A stretch of DNA of 64,000 nt from Geodermatophilus sabuli (lineage in GTDB: Bacteria; Actinomycetota; Actinomycetes; Mycobacteriales; Geodermatophilaceae), in contig NZ_OBDO01000001.1 of the NCBI RefSeq assembly GCF_900215145.1, positions 1-64,000 of the forward strand, written 5' to 3'. The translations under genes were made by a program, and so were the position numbers. Below the pieces are notes generated by a model, which was not told the origin of the DNA, did no database searches, and was given only the letters and a program-made list of their open reading frames with translations. Shown here one piece after another: positions 1 to 8,193 of this stretch (the stretch's first letter is position 1; every line of letters starts with the position of its first letter).

Positions 1-993
1 GATGGTGTCGGTGACCACCGAGACCCTGCCCTCACGGATCGCGGTGAACATGTCGCCGTCGGGCAGGACGCCGATCCGCTGCTGCCAGGGCCGGTAGGTC
101 GGGGTGAAGTGCTTCTCGATGTCGTACCCCTCGGGGAGCTGGGGCCGCATCGACTCCATGAGGAAGGTCCGCAGCTCGTCGGGGGCCTCGTAGGACATCC
201 GGGCCAGCTCGTTGAACTCGGCGATGTGCTGCCGGCGGAGGATCTCGTGCGTCCACTCCTCGGGGACGTCCAGCGCCCGCAGCGTCGTCGCCAGCTCGTG
301 CGTCTTCGGCCGGGCGATGAAGTAGGTCGGCGACCGCTGCAGCATCGTCACGTGCGCGGCGGTCTCGGCCATCGCCGGCACCACCGTCGCCGCCGTCGCA
401 CCCGAGCCGATCACCACGACCTTCTTGCCGGCGTGGTCGAGGTCCTCGGGCCACTGCTGCGGGTGGACGACGACCCCGCGGAACCGGTCCATGCCCGGCC
501 ACTGCGGGCGGTAGGGCTCCCCGTGCTTGTAGTAGCCCTGGCACATCCACAGGAAGCCGGTGGTGAACTGCAGCTGCTCGCCGGTGTCGCCGCGGGTGAC
601 CTCGACGGTCCAGCGGCGGTCGTCGGTCGACCAGCTCGCGGAGGTGACCTGGTGCCGGTAGCGGATGTGGCGGTCCAGGCCGTTCTCGGCGACGACCTCG
701 TCGAGGTAGGCGAGGATCTCCTCCGACGTCGCGATCGACGGGCCGCGCCAGGGCTTGAACCGGTAGCCGAAGGTGAACAGGTCGCTGTCGGAACGGACCC
801 CCGGGAAGCGGTGGGTCCACCACGTCCCGCCGTGGCCCTCGAGTGCGTCGAGGATGACGAAGCTCGTGCCCGGGCGCTGGGTCAGCAGGTGGTAGCCGGC
901 GCCGATCCCGGATATCCCCGCGCCCACGACGAGCACGTCCACGTGCTCGACGTCCTCGGCCACCGCCGTCCTGGACTCCTGCGTCATGGTCAT
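1..993 (-). CDS. Flavin-containing, Baeyer-Villiger-type monooxygenase (3' end outside window)
   Basis: NADPH- and FAD-dependent monooxygenase predicted to insert oxygen into ketone or related substrates in the cytoplasm; the substrate is unknown. The first 331 codons are visible and the C-terminus lies beyond base 1. An FAD dinucleotide motif GAGISG sits at residues 24-29. The Baeyer-Villiger fingerprint FxGxxxHxxxWP is at 171-182 (FRGVVVHPQQWP), and a second Rossmann motif for NADPH (GSGATA) is at 196-201. Start: ATG at 993 has GGGGAG 7 nt upstream; an in-frame ATG at 987 is a weaker alternative. The gene diverges from the GGDEF-EAL gene, and a CRP/GlxR-like palindrome lies about 50 bp upstream. 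The fingerprint supports a Baeyer-Villiger rather than a classical FMO (HxxxF/Y) assignment. Confidence 0.88.
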   Translation of the reverse strand, partial: MTMTQESRTAVAEDVEHVDVLVVGAGISGIGAGYHLLTQRPGTSFVILDALEGHGGTWWTHRFPGVRSDSDLFTFGYRFKPWRGPSIATSEEILAYLDEVVAENGLDRHIRYRHQVTSASWSTDDRRWTVEVTRGDTGEQLQFTTGFLWMCQGYYKHGEPYRPQWPGMDRFRGVVVHPQQWPEDLDHAGKKVVVIGSGATAATVVPAMAETAAHVTMLQRSPTYFIARPKTHELATTLRALDVPEEWTHEILRRQHIAEFNELARMSYEAPDELRTFLMESMRPQLPEGYDIEKHFTPTYRPWQQRIGVLPDGDMFTAIREGRVSVVTDTI

Positions 994-1044
994 GTGCCAG
1001 CTCCCCTCGGTGCGTCCGTGGTCCCGCGTGCACCTTGGCGGAGT

Positions 1045-1060
1045 TGTGGTGTGCATCACA
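1045..1060. promoter_or_regulatory. CRP/GlxR-like palindrome
   Basis: TGTGGTGTGCATCACA matches the CRP-family pattern TGTGA-N6-TCACA with one mismatch, inside a wider imperfect palindrome at 1043-1062. It lies in the divergent spacer between the monooxygenase and the GGDEF-EAL gene, about 50 bp before the monooxygenase start. Binding is inferred. Confidence 0.4.
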
Positions 1061-1209
1061 ACCACGTCCGTATGACTTGTACGGAGGGTGCTCGCGTGCT
1101 CACGCGAAGACGTCGGTCTCACCCGCCGGGATGAGCCCCGACCGCCGCCCGTACAGCGGTGCCCCCGAACCGTCGATGCCTCCGCGACAGACCGACAGAG
1201 GCGGTGGCA

Positions 1210-3879
1210 GTGGGCACAGCGTCGTTCCATCGGACGGGCCGGCGGGCGAGGTCGGCCGCGGGCTGGCCGGCGCTCGCCGCCGCCGCCCTCGTCACCTATG
1301 CCTCGGTGCACGGCACCTGGGCCGCCGACGTGGTGTACCTCCTCGTCATGGGAATCGCGGCGGCGGTGGCCTGGTGGGGCGCGGCCCGGCAGGGCGTGCG
1401 GTCCGCCGCCGTCCCGGTCGCGCTGGGCCTGAGCCTCACCGTCGTCGGCGACGTGGTCTGGTTCCTCTACAAGTGGACCGGCGGCGTCCCCGACGTCTCC
1501 GTCGGCGACGCCGCGTACCTCACCGGCTACCTCGCGCTCGCTGTCGGCCTGTGGCGGATGGCCAACACGCGGGGCCGCTCGCGGGGGCAGCAGCTCGACG
1601 GCTGGCTCGACGGAGCGGGTGTCTTCGTCGCGGTGCTCATGCTGGTCTGGCAGCTGTCGGTCGCCGGCACGGTCACCGACAGCTCGCTCCCGGTGCTCAG
1701 TCGCGTCGTCTGGGCGCTGTACCCGGCGCTGGACGCCGCCCTCATCGGCTTGGTCTTCCGGCTGGTCACCACCCGTTCCCGCGGGGAGCGCGCCCCCATC
1801 GCGGTCGCCGCCGGCGCCGCCTGCTGGCTCGCTTCCGACCTGGGCTTCCTGCTCATGGCCGACGTCGAGGTCGTCAGCGTCTCGTTCGACACCGGCTGGC
1901 TGCTCGGCGCGCTCCTGCTCGCGGCGGCCGCCGGTTCCCGCGGCCGGCTGCAGCGGACCCCGGCCGAGCCGGTCGACGCCGTCCCGTCGCTGGCCCGGCT
2001 CGCGGTCAGCCTCGGCGCCCTGCTGGTGCCCGCCGGGCTCGAGGTGCTCCGGGGGGTCACCGGTGCCGACGGTGCGCCGGTGACCGTCCTCGGCGGCACC
2101 GCGGTGCTGGCATCGCTGGTCTTCCTGCGGGTCGCCCGCGTGCTGCGTGCCGAGGCCGCCGCCCGTGCGCTGGTCCGCTCCCAGCAGCGGCACAGCGCGG
2201 CGCTGGCGCGGCACTCCTCCGACGCCGTCCTCGTCCTCGACGAGGAGGGGCGCCTCCTGAGCGACCCCACGACGCTCACCACCCTGCTCGGCGTGGCCCC
2301 GGTGGCCACGCTGAGCGGCGGGGAGCTGCTGGAGCTGTCCGGGGTCGACCGAGCCCTCTCCGGGGCGGTGCTGCGGGAGGCCCTGCAGGCCGGTGGCGCC
2401 GTGGTGGACGCCGAACTGCCCTGCCGCCGGGACGGCGAGCTGCGCTGGATGGGCGTCCGGCTGGCCGACCTGCGCACGGACCCGGACGTCGGCGGCGTCG
2501 TCGTCCACCTGACCGACATCACCGACCGCAAGCGCGCCGAGGAGGCGCTGGCCCACCAGGCCTTCCACGACACGCTGACCGGGCTGGCCAACCGGGCCCT
2601 GTTCGCCGACTCCGTGGACCGGGCATTGCAGAACCGCGCCCGTGGTGGGCCCTCGGCGGCCGTCGTCTTCATCGACCTCGACGGGTTCAAGGCCGTCAAC
2701 GACACCCTGGGGCACCAGGCCGGGGACGCGCTGCTGCGGCAGGTGGCCGACCGGCTGCGGTCCGCCGTCCGTGCCGGCGACACCGTCGCCCGCCTCGGCG
2801 GTGACGAGTTCGCCGTCCTGGTCCAGCAGCCCGGCGACCGCCAGGACGAGGCCGGCGCCACCGCCGCGCGCGTGCTGGACGTGCTGGCCCGGCCGATCGA
2901 GCTCGCCGGCCAGCGGGTCGCCGTCACCGGCAGCATCGGCATCGCCGTCGCCCACGACGACGCCACCGGTGAGTCCCTGGTCCGGGACGCCGACATCGCC
3001 ATGTACGCGGCCAAGGTCGCCGGGCGCGGCCGCGCGGTCGTCTTCGACCCGGCGATGCGCACGGCGGCGGTGGAGCGGCGCCGGCTGGAGCAGGAGCTCA
3101 CCGGGGCGCTCGCCCGCGACGAGTTCCGGCTGGTCTACCAGCCCGTCGTGGACCTCGCCGACGACCGGGTGGTCGGCTTCGAGGCGCTGCTGCGCTGGCG
3201 CTCACCCGAGCTCGGCGCCGTCCCCCCGGACGTCTTCGTGCCCGTGGCCGAGGACCTCGGCCTGATCGGCGACATCGGCGCGTGGGTGCTGAGGGAGGCC
3301 TGCCGCACCGCTGCCGCCTGGCGCCGGGAGCACGGCGTCGCCGCGGACGCCACGATGGCCGTCAACGTCTCGGCGGTCCAGCTCGCCTCGCCGCAGCTGC
3401 TCGAGGACGTCCGCGCCGCCCTGGCCGCCAGCGGGTTGCCGGCCTCCGCGCTGGTCCTGGAGGTCACCGAGACCGCGCTCGTGGACGACCCCGAACGGGC
3501 CGCCGCCTCGCTCACCGCCCTGCGCGCCCTCGGTGTCCAGCTGGCCCTCGACGACTTCGGCACCGGCTACTCGTCGCTCGGCTACCTGCAGGAGTTCACC
3601 GTCGACGTCCTCAAGATCGACCGCTCCTTCGTGGCCACCATCCCCGCCGACGGCGAGCTGCCGCCGATCGTGCGTGGCCTCATCGACCTCGCCCGCGCGC
3701 TGGACCTCGAGGTCGTGGCCGAGGGCGTGGAGACGCCGGCCCAGCGGGCCCGCCTGCAGGCCGGCCGGTGCGCGCGGGCGCAGGGGTACCTGTTCGCCGC
3801 GCCGCTGGAGGCCACCGACGCCGAGCTCCTCCTGGTCGGCCAGCGGCCGGGTGCCGCCGTGGAGCAGTCGCGCGGCTGA
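1210..3879 (+). CDS. Membrane GGDEF-EAL protein (c-di-GMP cyclase/phosphodiesterase)
   Basis: Bifunctional cyclic-di-GMP protein of about 889 residues. The N-terminal 300 residues form roughly nine or ten hydrophobic segments, a membrane sensor domain I cannot name. A degenerate PAS-like region follows at about 330-440. The GGDEF domain has an intact RLGGDEF site (GGDEF 530-534) and an inhibitory RxxD (RAGD) five residues before it. The EAL domain has EALLRW (EAL 658-660) and the later DDFGTGYSSL, KIDRSF and EGVET motifs, so both activities look possible. I chose GTG 1210 because AGAGGCGG lies just upstream; ATG 1159 in the same frame has no visible ribosome site. It ends 19 bp before the convergent AraC gene. 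Confidence 0.9.
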   Translation: MGTASFHRTGRRARSAAGWPALAAAALVTYASVHGTWAADVVYLLVMGIAAAVAWWGAARQGVRSAAVPVALGLSLTVVGDVVWFLYKWTGGVPDVSVGDAAYLTGYLALAVGLWRMANTRGRSRGQQLDGWLDGAGVFVAVLMLVWQLSVAGTVTDSSLPVLSRVVWALYPALDAALIGLVFRLVTTRSRGERAPIAVAAGAACWLASDLGFLLMADVEVVSVSFDTGWLLGALLLAAAAGSRGRLQRTPAEPVDAVPSLARLAVSLGALLVPAGLEVLRGVTGADGAPVTVLGGTAVLASLVFLRVARVLRAEAAARALVRSQQRHSAALARHSSDAVLVLDEEGRLLSDPTTLTTLLGVAPVATLSGGELLELSGVDRALSGAVLREALQAGGAVVDAELPCRRDGELRWMGVRLADLRTDPDVGGVVVHLTDITDRKRAEEALAHQAFHDTLTGLANRALFADSVDRALQNRARGGPSAAVVFIDLDGFKAVNDTLGHQAGDALLRQVADRLRSAVRAGDTVARLGGDEFAVLVQQPGDRQDEAGATAARVLDVLARPIELAGQRVAVTGSIGIAVAHDDATGESLVRDADIAMYAAKVAGRGRAVVFDPAMRTAAVERRRLEQELTGALARDEFRLVYQPVVDLADDRVVGFEALLRWRSPELGAVPPDVFVPVAEDLGLIGDIGAWVLREACRTAAAWRREHGVAADATMAVNVSAVQLASPQLLEDVRAALAASGLPASALVLEVTETALVDDPERAAASLTALRALGVQLALDDFGTGYSSLGYLQEFTVDVLKIDRSFVATIPADGELPPIVRGLIDLARALDLEVVAEGVETPAQRARLQAGRCARAQGYLFAAPLEATDAELLLVGQRPGAAVEQSRG

Positions 3880-3898
3880 GTCCTGCGGGCGGCCCCGG

Positions 3899-4846
3899 TC
3901 AGCCGGCCGACCGCTGCCACTCCCGCGGGGTGGTCCCGTAGGCCGCGCGGAACCGCCGGGCGAAGTGGGAGGGGTCGGCGAACCCGCAGGCCCGGCCGAC
4001 GGCCGCGATGGACCGGCGCCGTCCGGCCGGTGAGGCGAGCTCCGCCCGCGCCGCCTCCAGCCGCTGCTCGATGACCCACTGCTCCAGGGACACGCCGACA
4101 CCGGCGCAGACCTTGTACAGCTGACGCACCGAGACGTTGTGGGCGGCCGCGATCCGCTCCGGGGTCAGCTCCGGGTCGGTCAGGTGCTGGCGGACGTAGG
4201 CGAGCACGCGGGTCGCCAGCGTCTCGGCGCGGACCGCGGCCACCAGCGGCTCGGGCGCCGCGGCCGAGACCAGCAGCGCCCGCACCAGCTCCGTCGTCGC
4301 CGTCCCGAGGATGGCCGCGGCGGGGTCCTGGCTGAGTCGCTCGGCGTCGCGGACCATCCGCACCAGGTGGTCACGCACCAGGTCGTGCAGCGGACTGGCC
4401 CCCAGCCGGGGTGCGGCGGCGCGGACGACGTCCGGCGGGAGGCCCAGCTGGTCGGAGGGGACCTGGAAGGCACGTGAGCCACCGGTGCCCGACCAGGAGA
4501 ACGCGTACGGCGCCCGGAGGTCGTTGAGCATCAGCTGGCCGCTGCCCACGGCGTGGTCGGCGCCGAACTGGCTGAACCGTCCGAGCCCACGGGACTGCAC
4601 GGCCAGCGCCACCACCGGGGGGTCCTCCTGCCGTACGTGCCGCGGGGTGCGCAGCAGCCGGAACCCCGACGAGTCGGTCGTGAAGAGGTTGGCCTGGCCG
4701 TAGCGCCACAGGTGCATGCGGGTGCGCACCTCGGCCGGCGGGCCCAGGTGCTCGATGCGGCAGGGGACCGACGCCTGTCCGAACGCGGCGCGGAAGGCGT
4801 CGACCCGGTGCTCGGGCGGCAGGGCGGCGGTGTCCAGGAGCAGCAT
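3899..4846 (-). CDS. AraC-family transcriptional regulator
   Basis: DNA-binding regulator of 315 residues. The N-terminal two thirds resemble the AraC-binding-like sensor domain. The C-terminal hundred residues carry two helix-turn-helix motifs: [17 protein letters not shown], and then the family signature region [19 protein letters not shown]. It is divergent from the chloroperoxidase-like hydrolase gene at 5075 across a 228-bp spacer, so regulation of that hydrolase pair is plausible but inferred. The ligand is unknown. The ATG at 4846 is preceded by a GAGGGAG ribosome site. Confidence 0.9.
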   Translation of the reverse strand: MLLLDTAALPPEHRVDAFRAAFGQASVPCRIEHLGPPAEVRTRMHLWRYGQANLFTTDSSGFRLLRTPRHVRQEDPPVVALAVQSRGLGRFSQFGADHAVGSGQLMLNDLRAPYAFSWSGTGGSRAFQVPSDQLGLPPDVVRAAAPRLGASPLHDLVRDHLVRMVRDAERLSQDPAAAILGTATTELVRALLVSAAAPEPLVAAVRAETLATRVLAYVRQHLTDPELTPERIAAAHNVSVRQLYKVCAGVGVSLEQWVIEQRLEAARAELASPAGRRRSIAAVGRACGFADPSHFARRFRAAYGTTPREWQRSAG

Positions 4847-5074
4847 CGGACTCCCTCACGGGCGACGGAGGGCGGCCGGCGGGACGTCGTCGTCGCACGC
4901 CGACCGGGACGGCGCCCCCGCTCGCGGCACGAGTCTGGCAGCACGGCGCTCGGCGGTGAACCCCTGCGCGTGCACGCACGGACCAGAGGTGTGCGGGCAG
5001 GGACCGGTACCCGGCGTCGGCCGCTGCCAGGCTCCGCGTCGGACGTGGCCGACACCATCGACGGGAGCCTGACG

Positions 5075-5896
5075 ATGCCCACGATCACCACGACCGACGG
5101 CACGGAGATCTTCTTCAAGGACTGGGGTGACGGACAGCCGGTCGTCTTCAGCCACGGCTGGCCGCTGAACGGCGACGCCTGGGCCGGTCAGATGGTCTTC
5201 ATGGCCGGCAACGGGTTCCGCGCGATCGCCCACGACCGCCGCGGGCACGGCCGCTCCGGCCAGCCGTCGGACGGCAACGACATGGACACCTATGCCGACG
5301 ACCTCGCCCAGGTGATCGAGCACCTCGACCTGCACGACGCGGTCCTGGTCGGGCACTCCACCGGCGGGGGCGAGGTGACCCGGTACATGGGCCGGCACGG
5401 CACCGGCCGGGTCGCCAAGGCGGTCCTGCTCAGCGCCATCCCGCCGCTGATGCTCAAGACGGAGGCCAACCCCGAGGGGCTGCCGATCGAGGTGTTCGAC
5501 GGGCTCCGGACCGACCTGCTCCGCGGGCCATCGGAGTTCTACCGCCAGCTCGCCGAGCCCTTCTACGGCGCGAACCGGCCCGGCAGCGAGGTGTCGCAGG
5601 GCCAGAAGGACGACTTCTGGCGGATGAGCATGATGGCCGGCCTCAAGGGTGCCTACGAGTGCATCGAGCAGTTCAGCGAGATCGACTTCACCCAGGACCT
5701 GCGCCAGATCGAGGTCCCGGTCCTCGTGGCGCACGGTGACGACGATCAGATCGTGCCGTTCCACGACGCGGCGCCCAAGACCGCCGAGCTGCTCGAGGAC
5801 GCGGAGCTCAAGGTCTATCCCGGCCAACCGCACGGCCTGACCGGGGCGCACGAACAGGAGTTCAACGCCGACCTGCTCGCGTTCGCGCGGGCCTGA
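5075..5896 (+). CDS. Alpha/beta hydrolase, non-heme chloroperoxidase/esterase-like
   Basis: Cytoplasmic alpha/beta hydrolase of 273 residues, close to the cofactor-free haloperoxidase/aryl esterase group. HGWPLNG (27-33) supplies the oxyanion region, GHSTGGGE (93-100) carries nucleophile Ser95, GDDDQIVP (221-228) holds the acid, and PHGL (252-255) holds the catalytic His. These proteins usually act as esterases or perhydrolases; the true substrate cannot be read from sequence. ATG 5075 has GGGAG about 8 nt upstream. A second alpha/beta hydrolase starts 11 bp downstream, so the two probably form an operon. Confidence 0.9.
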   Translation: MPTITTTDGTEIFFKDWGDGQPVVFSHGWPLNGDAWAGQMVFMAGNGFRAIAHDRRGHGRSGQPSDGNDMDTYADDLAQVIEHLDLHDAVLVGHSTGGGEVTRYMGRHGTGRVAKAVLLSAIPPLMLKTEANPEGLPIEVFDGLRTDLLRGPSEFYRQLAEPFYGANRPGSEVSQGQKDDFWRMSMMAGLKGAYECIEQFSEIDFTQDLRQIEVPVLVAHGDDDQIVPFHDAAPKTAELLEDAELKVYPGQPHGLTGAHEQEFNADLLAFARA

Positions 5897-5907
5897 AGGG
5901 CATCGAC

Positions 5908-6774
5908 ATGACCGACATCCCCACCCCGCGACCGTCCGCGGGGCCGCCGACGAACGGCCCCGGCACGATCGTCCTCGTGCACGGCTTCTGGGTGACGCCG
6001 CGCAGCTGGGAGGGCTGGAAGGCGCACTACGAGGCGAAGGGCCACCGCGTGCTGACGCCGGCCTACCCGGGCTTCGAGGTCGAGGTGGAGGAGCTCAACG
6101 CAGACCCGACGGTGATCGCGGGACTGACGCTGGAGACGATCACGGCACATCTGGAGTCCGTCGTCGAGGCGCTGGACGAGCCGCCGATCCTCATCGGCCA
6201 TTCCGCGGGCGGGGCGCTCGTGCAGCTGCTGCTGGACCGCGGCCACGGCGCGGTCGGCGTGGTGCTCAACTCCGCGCCCACGGAGGGCGTGCGGGTGCTG
6301 CCGCTGTCGCAGCTGAGGTCGGTGTTCACCGCCTTCAAGAACCCGGCCAACCGCCACCGCGCCGTGCCGCTCACCTACGAGCAGTGGCACTACGCCTTCA
6401 CCAACACGTTCCCCGAGGACGAGTCCCGGCGGCTCTACGAGCGCTACCACGTGCCGGCGTCCGGCCGGATCCTCTGGGACTCGGTGCTGGCCAACGTCAT
6501 GCCCGGCCCGCAGGACGCCGCGGTCGACTACGCCAAGCCCGACCGCGCCCCGCTGCTGTTCATCTCCGGCGGAGAGGACCACATCCAGCCCCCGAGCGTG
6601 CAGCGGTCCAACGTCAAGCACTACAGGTCGGGCGTCGTGGAGCACCGGGAGCACCCCGGCTACGCGCACCTGCTCCCGGCGCAGGAGGGCTGGGAGGCGA
6701 TCGCCGACTCCGCGCTCGAGTGGGCGATCGGCCACGCACGAGGGACCCGGCCCGAGGTCGCCGGGGCGCAGTGA
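5908..6774 (+). CDS. Alpha/beta hydrolase
   Basis: Second alpha/beta-fold hydrolase of 288 residues. It shows an HGFW oxyanion-hole segment at 25-28, the nucleophile elbow GHSAGG with Ser99, and a late histidine in HPGYAHL. The family includes lipases, esterases and lysophospholipase-like enzymes; no specific substrate is indicated. It sits 11 bp after the chloroperoxidase-like gene. Its TGA overlaps the GTG of the decayed metallo-beta-lactamase gene, so the three once formed a single transcription unit. Confidence 0.88.
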   Translation: MTDIPTPRPSAGPPTNGPGTIVLVHGFWVTPRSWEGWKAHYEAKGHRVLTPAYPGFEVEVEELNADPTVIAGLTLETITAHLESVVEALDEPPILIGHSAGGALVQLLLDRGHGAVGVVLNSAPTEGVRVLPLSQLRSVFTAFKNPANRHRAVPLTYEQWHYAFTNTFPEDESRRLYERYHVPASGRILWDSVLANVMPGPQDAAVDYAKPDRAPLLFISGGEDHIQPPSVQRSNVKHYRSGVVEHREHPGYAHLLPAQEGWEAIADSALEWAIGHARGTRPEVAGAQ

Positions 6775-7419
6775 CCGCCGGGTCGGCGGCGACCGTCCGG
6801 CTCACCCACGTCGGCGGGCCCACCGTCCTCGTCGAGGTCGGCGGCTGGCGGCTGCTCACCGACCCGGCGTTCCCCGCCGGGGACCTGCCGCCGGTGGACG
6901 CCGTCCTGCTCAGCCACGACAGGCACGGCGACAACCTCGACGACGGCCTCCGGCGCGCGGCGGCTCGGCGACGGCGCCCGCGGGCTGCGGCCCTGGGGGA
7001 CGACGGTGCTCACCGCGCCCGGACGCCCTCGATCGAGGTCACCGCGACCCCGGCCCGGCACGGCCCGCCGCTGACCCGGCCGATCTCCGGGGAGGTGACC
7101 GGCTTCGCGCTGCGCTGGGCGGGGCAGGCCGACGGCGTGCTGTGGATCTCCGGGGACACCGTCCCGTTCGACGGCGTCCGGCGGGTGGGGGTGCGCTTCC
7201 CGGTCACCGGGCCGCTGCGCTGGTCGATGACCGCGCGACGCGGTCGGGCTGTGCGGGGTGCTGCGCCCGCGCACCGCCGTCCCGGTGCACTACGAGGGGT
7301 GGACGCACTTCCGGCAGGGCCGCGCGGCCGCCGAGCGGCAACTCGCCGCCGCGCCGCGCGACCTGCACGAGCTCTTCCGCTGGGTGCCGGTCGGGCAGCC
7401 GGTGGAGCTGCCGGCCTGA
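6771..7419 (+). pseudogene. Decayed MBL-fold metal-dependent hydrolase
   Basis: Remnant of an UlaG-like metallo-beta-lactamase-fold hydrolase. Recognisable pieces in order: LTHVGGPTVLVEVGGWRLL near the start; LLSHDRHGDNLDD, where the metal site normally reads HDxHxD; RHGPPLTRPISGEVTGFALR; LWISGDTVPFDGV; and a C-terminal block with RTAVPVHYEGWTHFRQGR. These lie in different frames. The frame changes near 6955 and again near 7028, and a single-base loss near 7231 moves the tail out of frame. Compared with the usual family layout, segments appear missing after TDPAF, after NLDDG and before GVRFPVTG. The GTG start overlaps the upstream hydrolase stop. It is almost certainly non-functional unless these are sequencing errors. 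Confidence 0.8.
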
Positions 7420-7435
7420 GCCGTCCGGACGGCGC

Positions 7436-7672
7436 TCAGCCGCCCCGCTGCACCTCCGCCTGCACCACCCCGCGCAGCGCGGTGAGCAGCTCCGCGTCGC
7501 CGGTGTCCCCGCGCTCGAGCGCGCCCCGCGCCCGCTCCGGCAGCAGGCCGGTGTCCACGGTGTCCAGCCAGGTCACGTCGCCGCCCACCCGGCGCCCCAC
7601 CTGCAGCGCGGCGCCGTCGGGGCGCAGCACGTACTCCTCGCTGTCGAGCCGGATGGTCATCTCGTCGCTCAT
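7436..7672 (-). CDS. Small conserved hypothetical protein
   Basis: Protein of 78 residues, acidic, without signal or membrane segment, beginning MSDEMTIRLDSEEYVLRPDG. I recognise no domain. It reads like a small soluble beta-rich protein followed by a helical tail. Coding potential is supported by a compact frame between the MBL remnant and cutA and by a plausible ATG start with GGGCCCTCCC upstream; function is unknown. It converges with the MBL pseudogene, whose stop lies only 17 bp away, and is divergent from cutA. Confidence 0.55.
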   Translation of the reverse strand: MSDEMTIRLDSEEYVLRPDGAALQVGRRVGGDVTWLDTVDTGLLPERARGALERGDTGDAELLTALRGVVQAEVQRGG

Positions 7673-7735
7673 GGGAGGGCCCCTACCCCGCACGGCGGTT
7701 GCTGCACGCCCGACGGCGGGGGAGAGGATGGCCGC

Positions 7736-8068
7736 GTGCAGGAGGAGTGCTGCGAGGTCGTCGTCACCGCCGCCGACGCCGACTGGCTGGCCGGGTACAC
7801 CCGGACGCTGGTCGGTGAACGGCTGGCGGCCTGCGGTCACCAGCTGACCGCCATCCGGTCGGTCTACCGGTGGGAGGGCGCGGTGCACGACGAGCCGGAG
7901 ACGCGGGTCGCGCTGCACACCCGCCGCTCGCTCGTGCCGGCGGTCGTGGCCCGCACCGCCGAGCTGCACCCCTACGACGTGCCCTGCGTGATCGCGCTGC
8001 CGCTGGTCGACGGCAACCCGGAGTACCTGCGGTGGGTCGTGGCCGAGACCAGGGAGCCGGACCGCTGA
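7736..8068 (+). CDS. cutA: CutA-like divalent cation tolerance protein
   Basis: Protein of 110 residues with the CutA1 core: CEVVVTAADADWLAGYTR at the start, RLAACGH in the middle, then IRSVYRWEGAVHDEPE and the terminal HPYDVPCVIALPL followed by GNPEYL. CutA1 proteins are trimeric ferredoxin-like cytosolic proteins linked to divalent metal tolerance, though their biochemical role is not settled. The GTG start at 7736 has GGGGGAGAGG upstream. The next gene, a GGDEF-EAL protein, begins 125 bp downstream. Confidence 0.9.
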   Translation: MQEECCEVVVTAADADWLAGYTRTLVGERLAACGHQLTAIRSVYRWEGAVHDEPETRVALHTRRSLVPAVVARTAELHPYDVPCVIALPLVDGNPEYLRWVVAETREPDR

Positions 8069-8193
8069 CGCCCGGACCGTTGACGCCCGGACCGCAGCGC
8101 GACCGGCGGTCGCGCGACACGGGCGCCCCGACCATCGAGCCACCCGACCGACCGGCCGCCGGACGAGGCGGCCCGCACCCCGCAGGAGGGCAC

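Noticed and set aside
1159-1209. ATG 1159 as start for the first GGDEF-EAL protein
   Set aside because: No ribosome site upstream; GTG 1210 has AGAGGCGG. It is not excluded.
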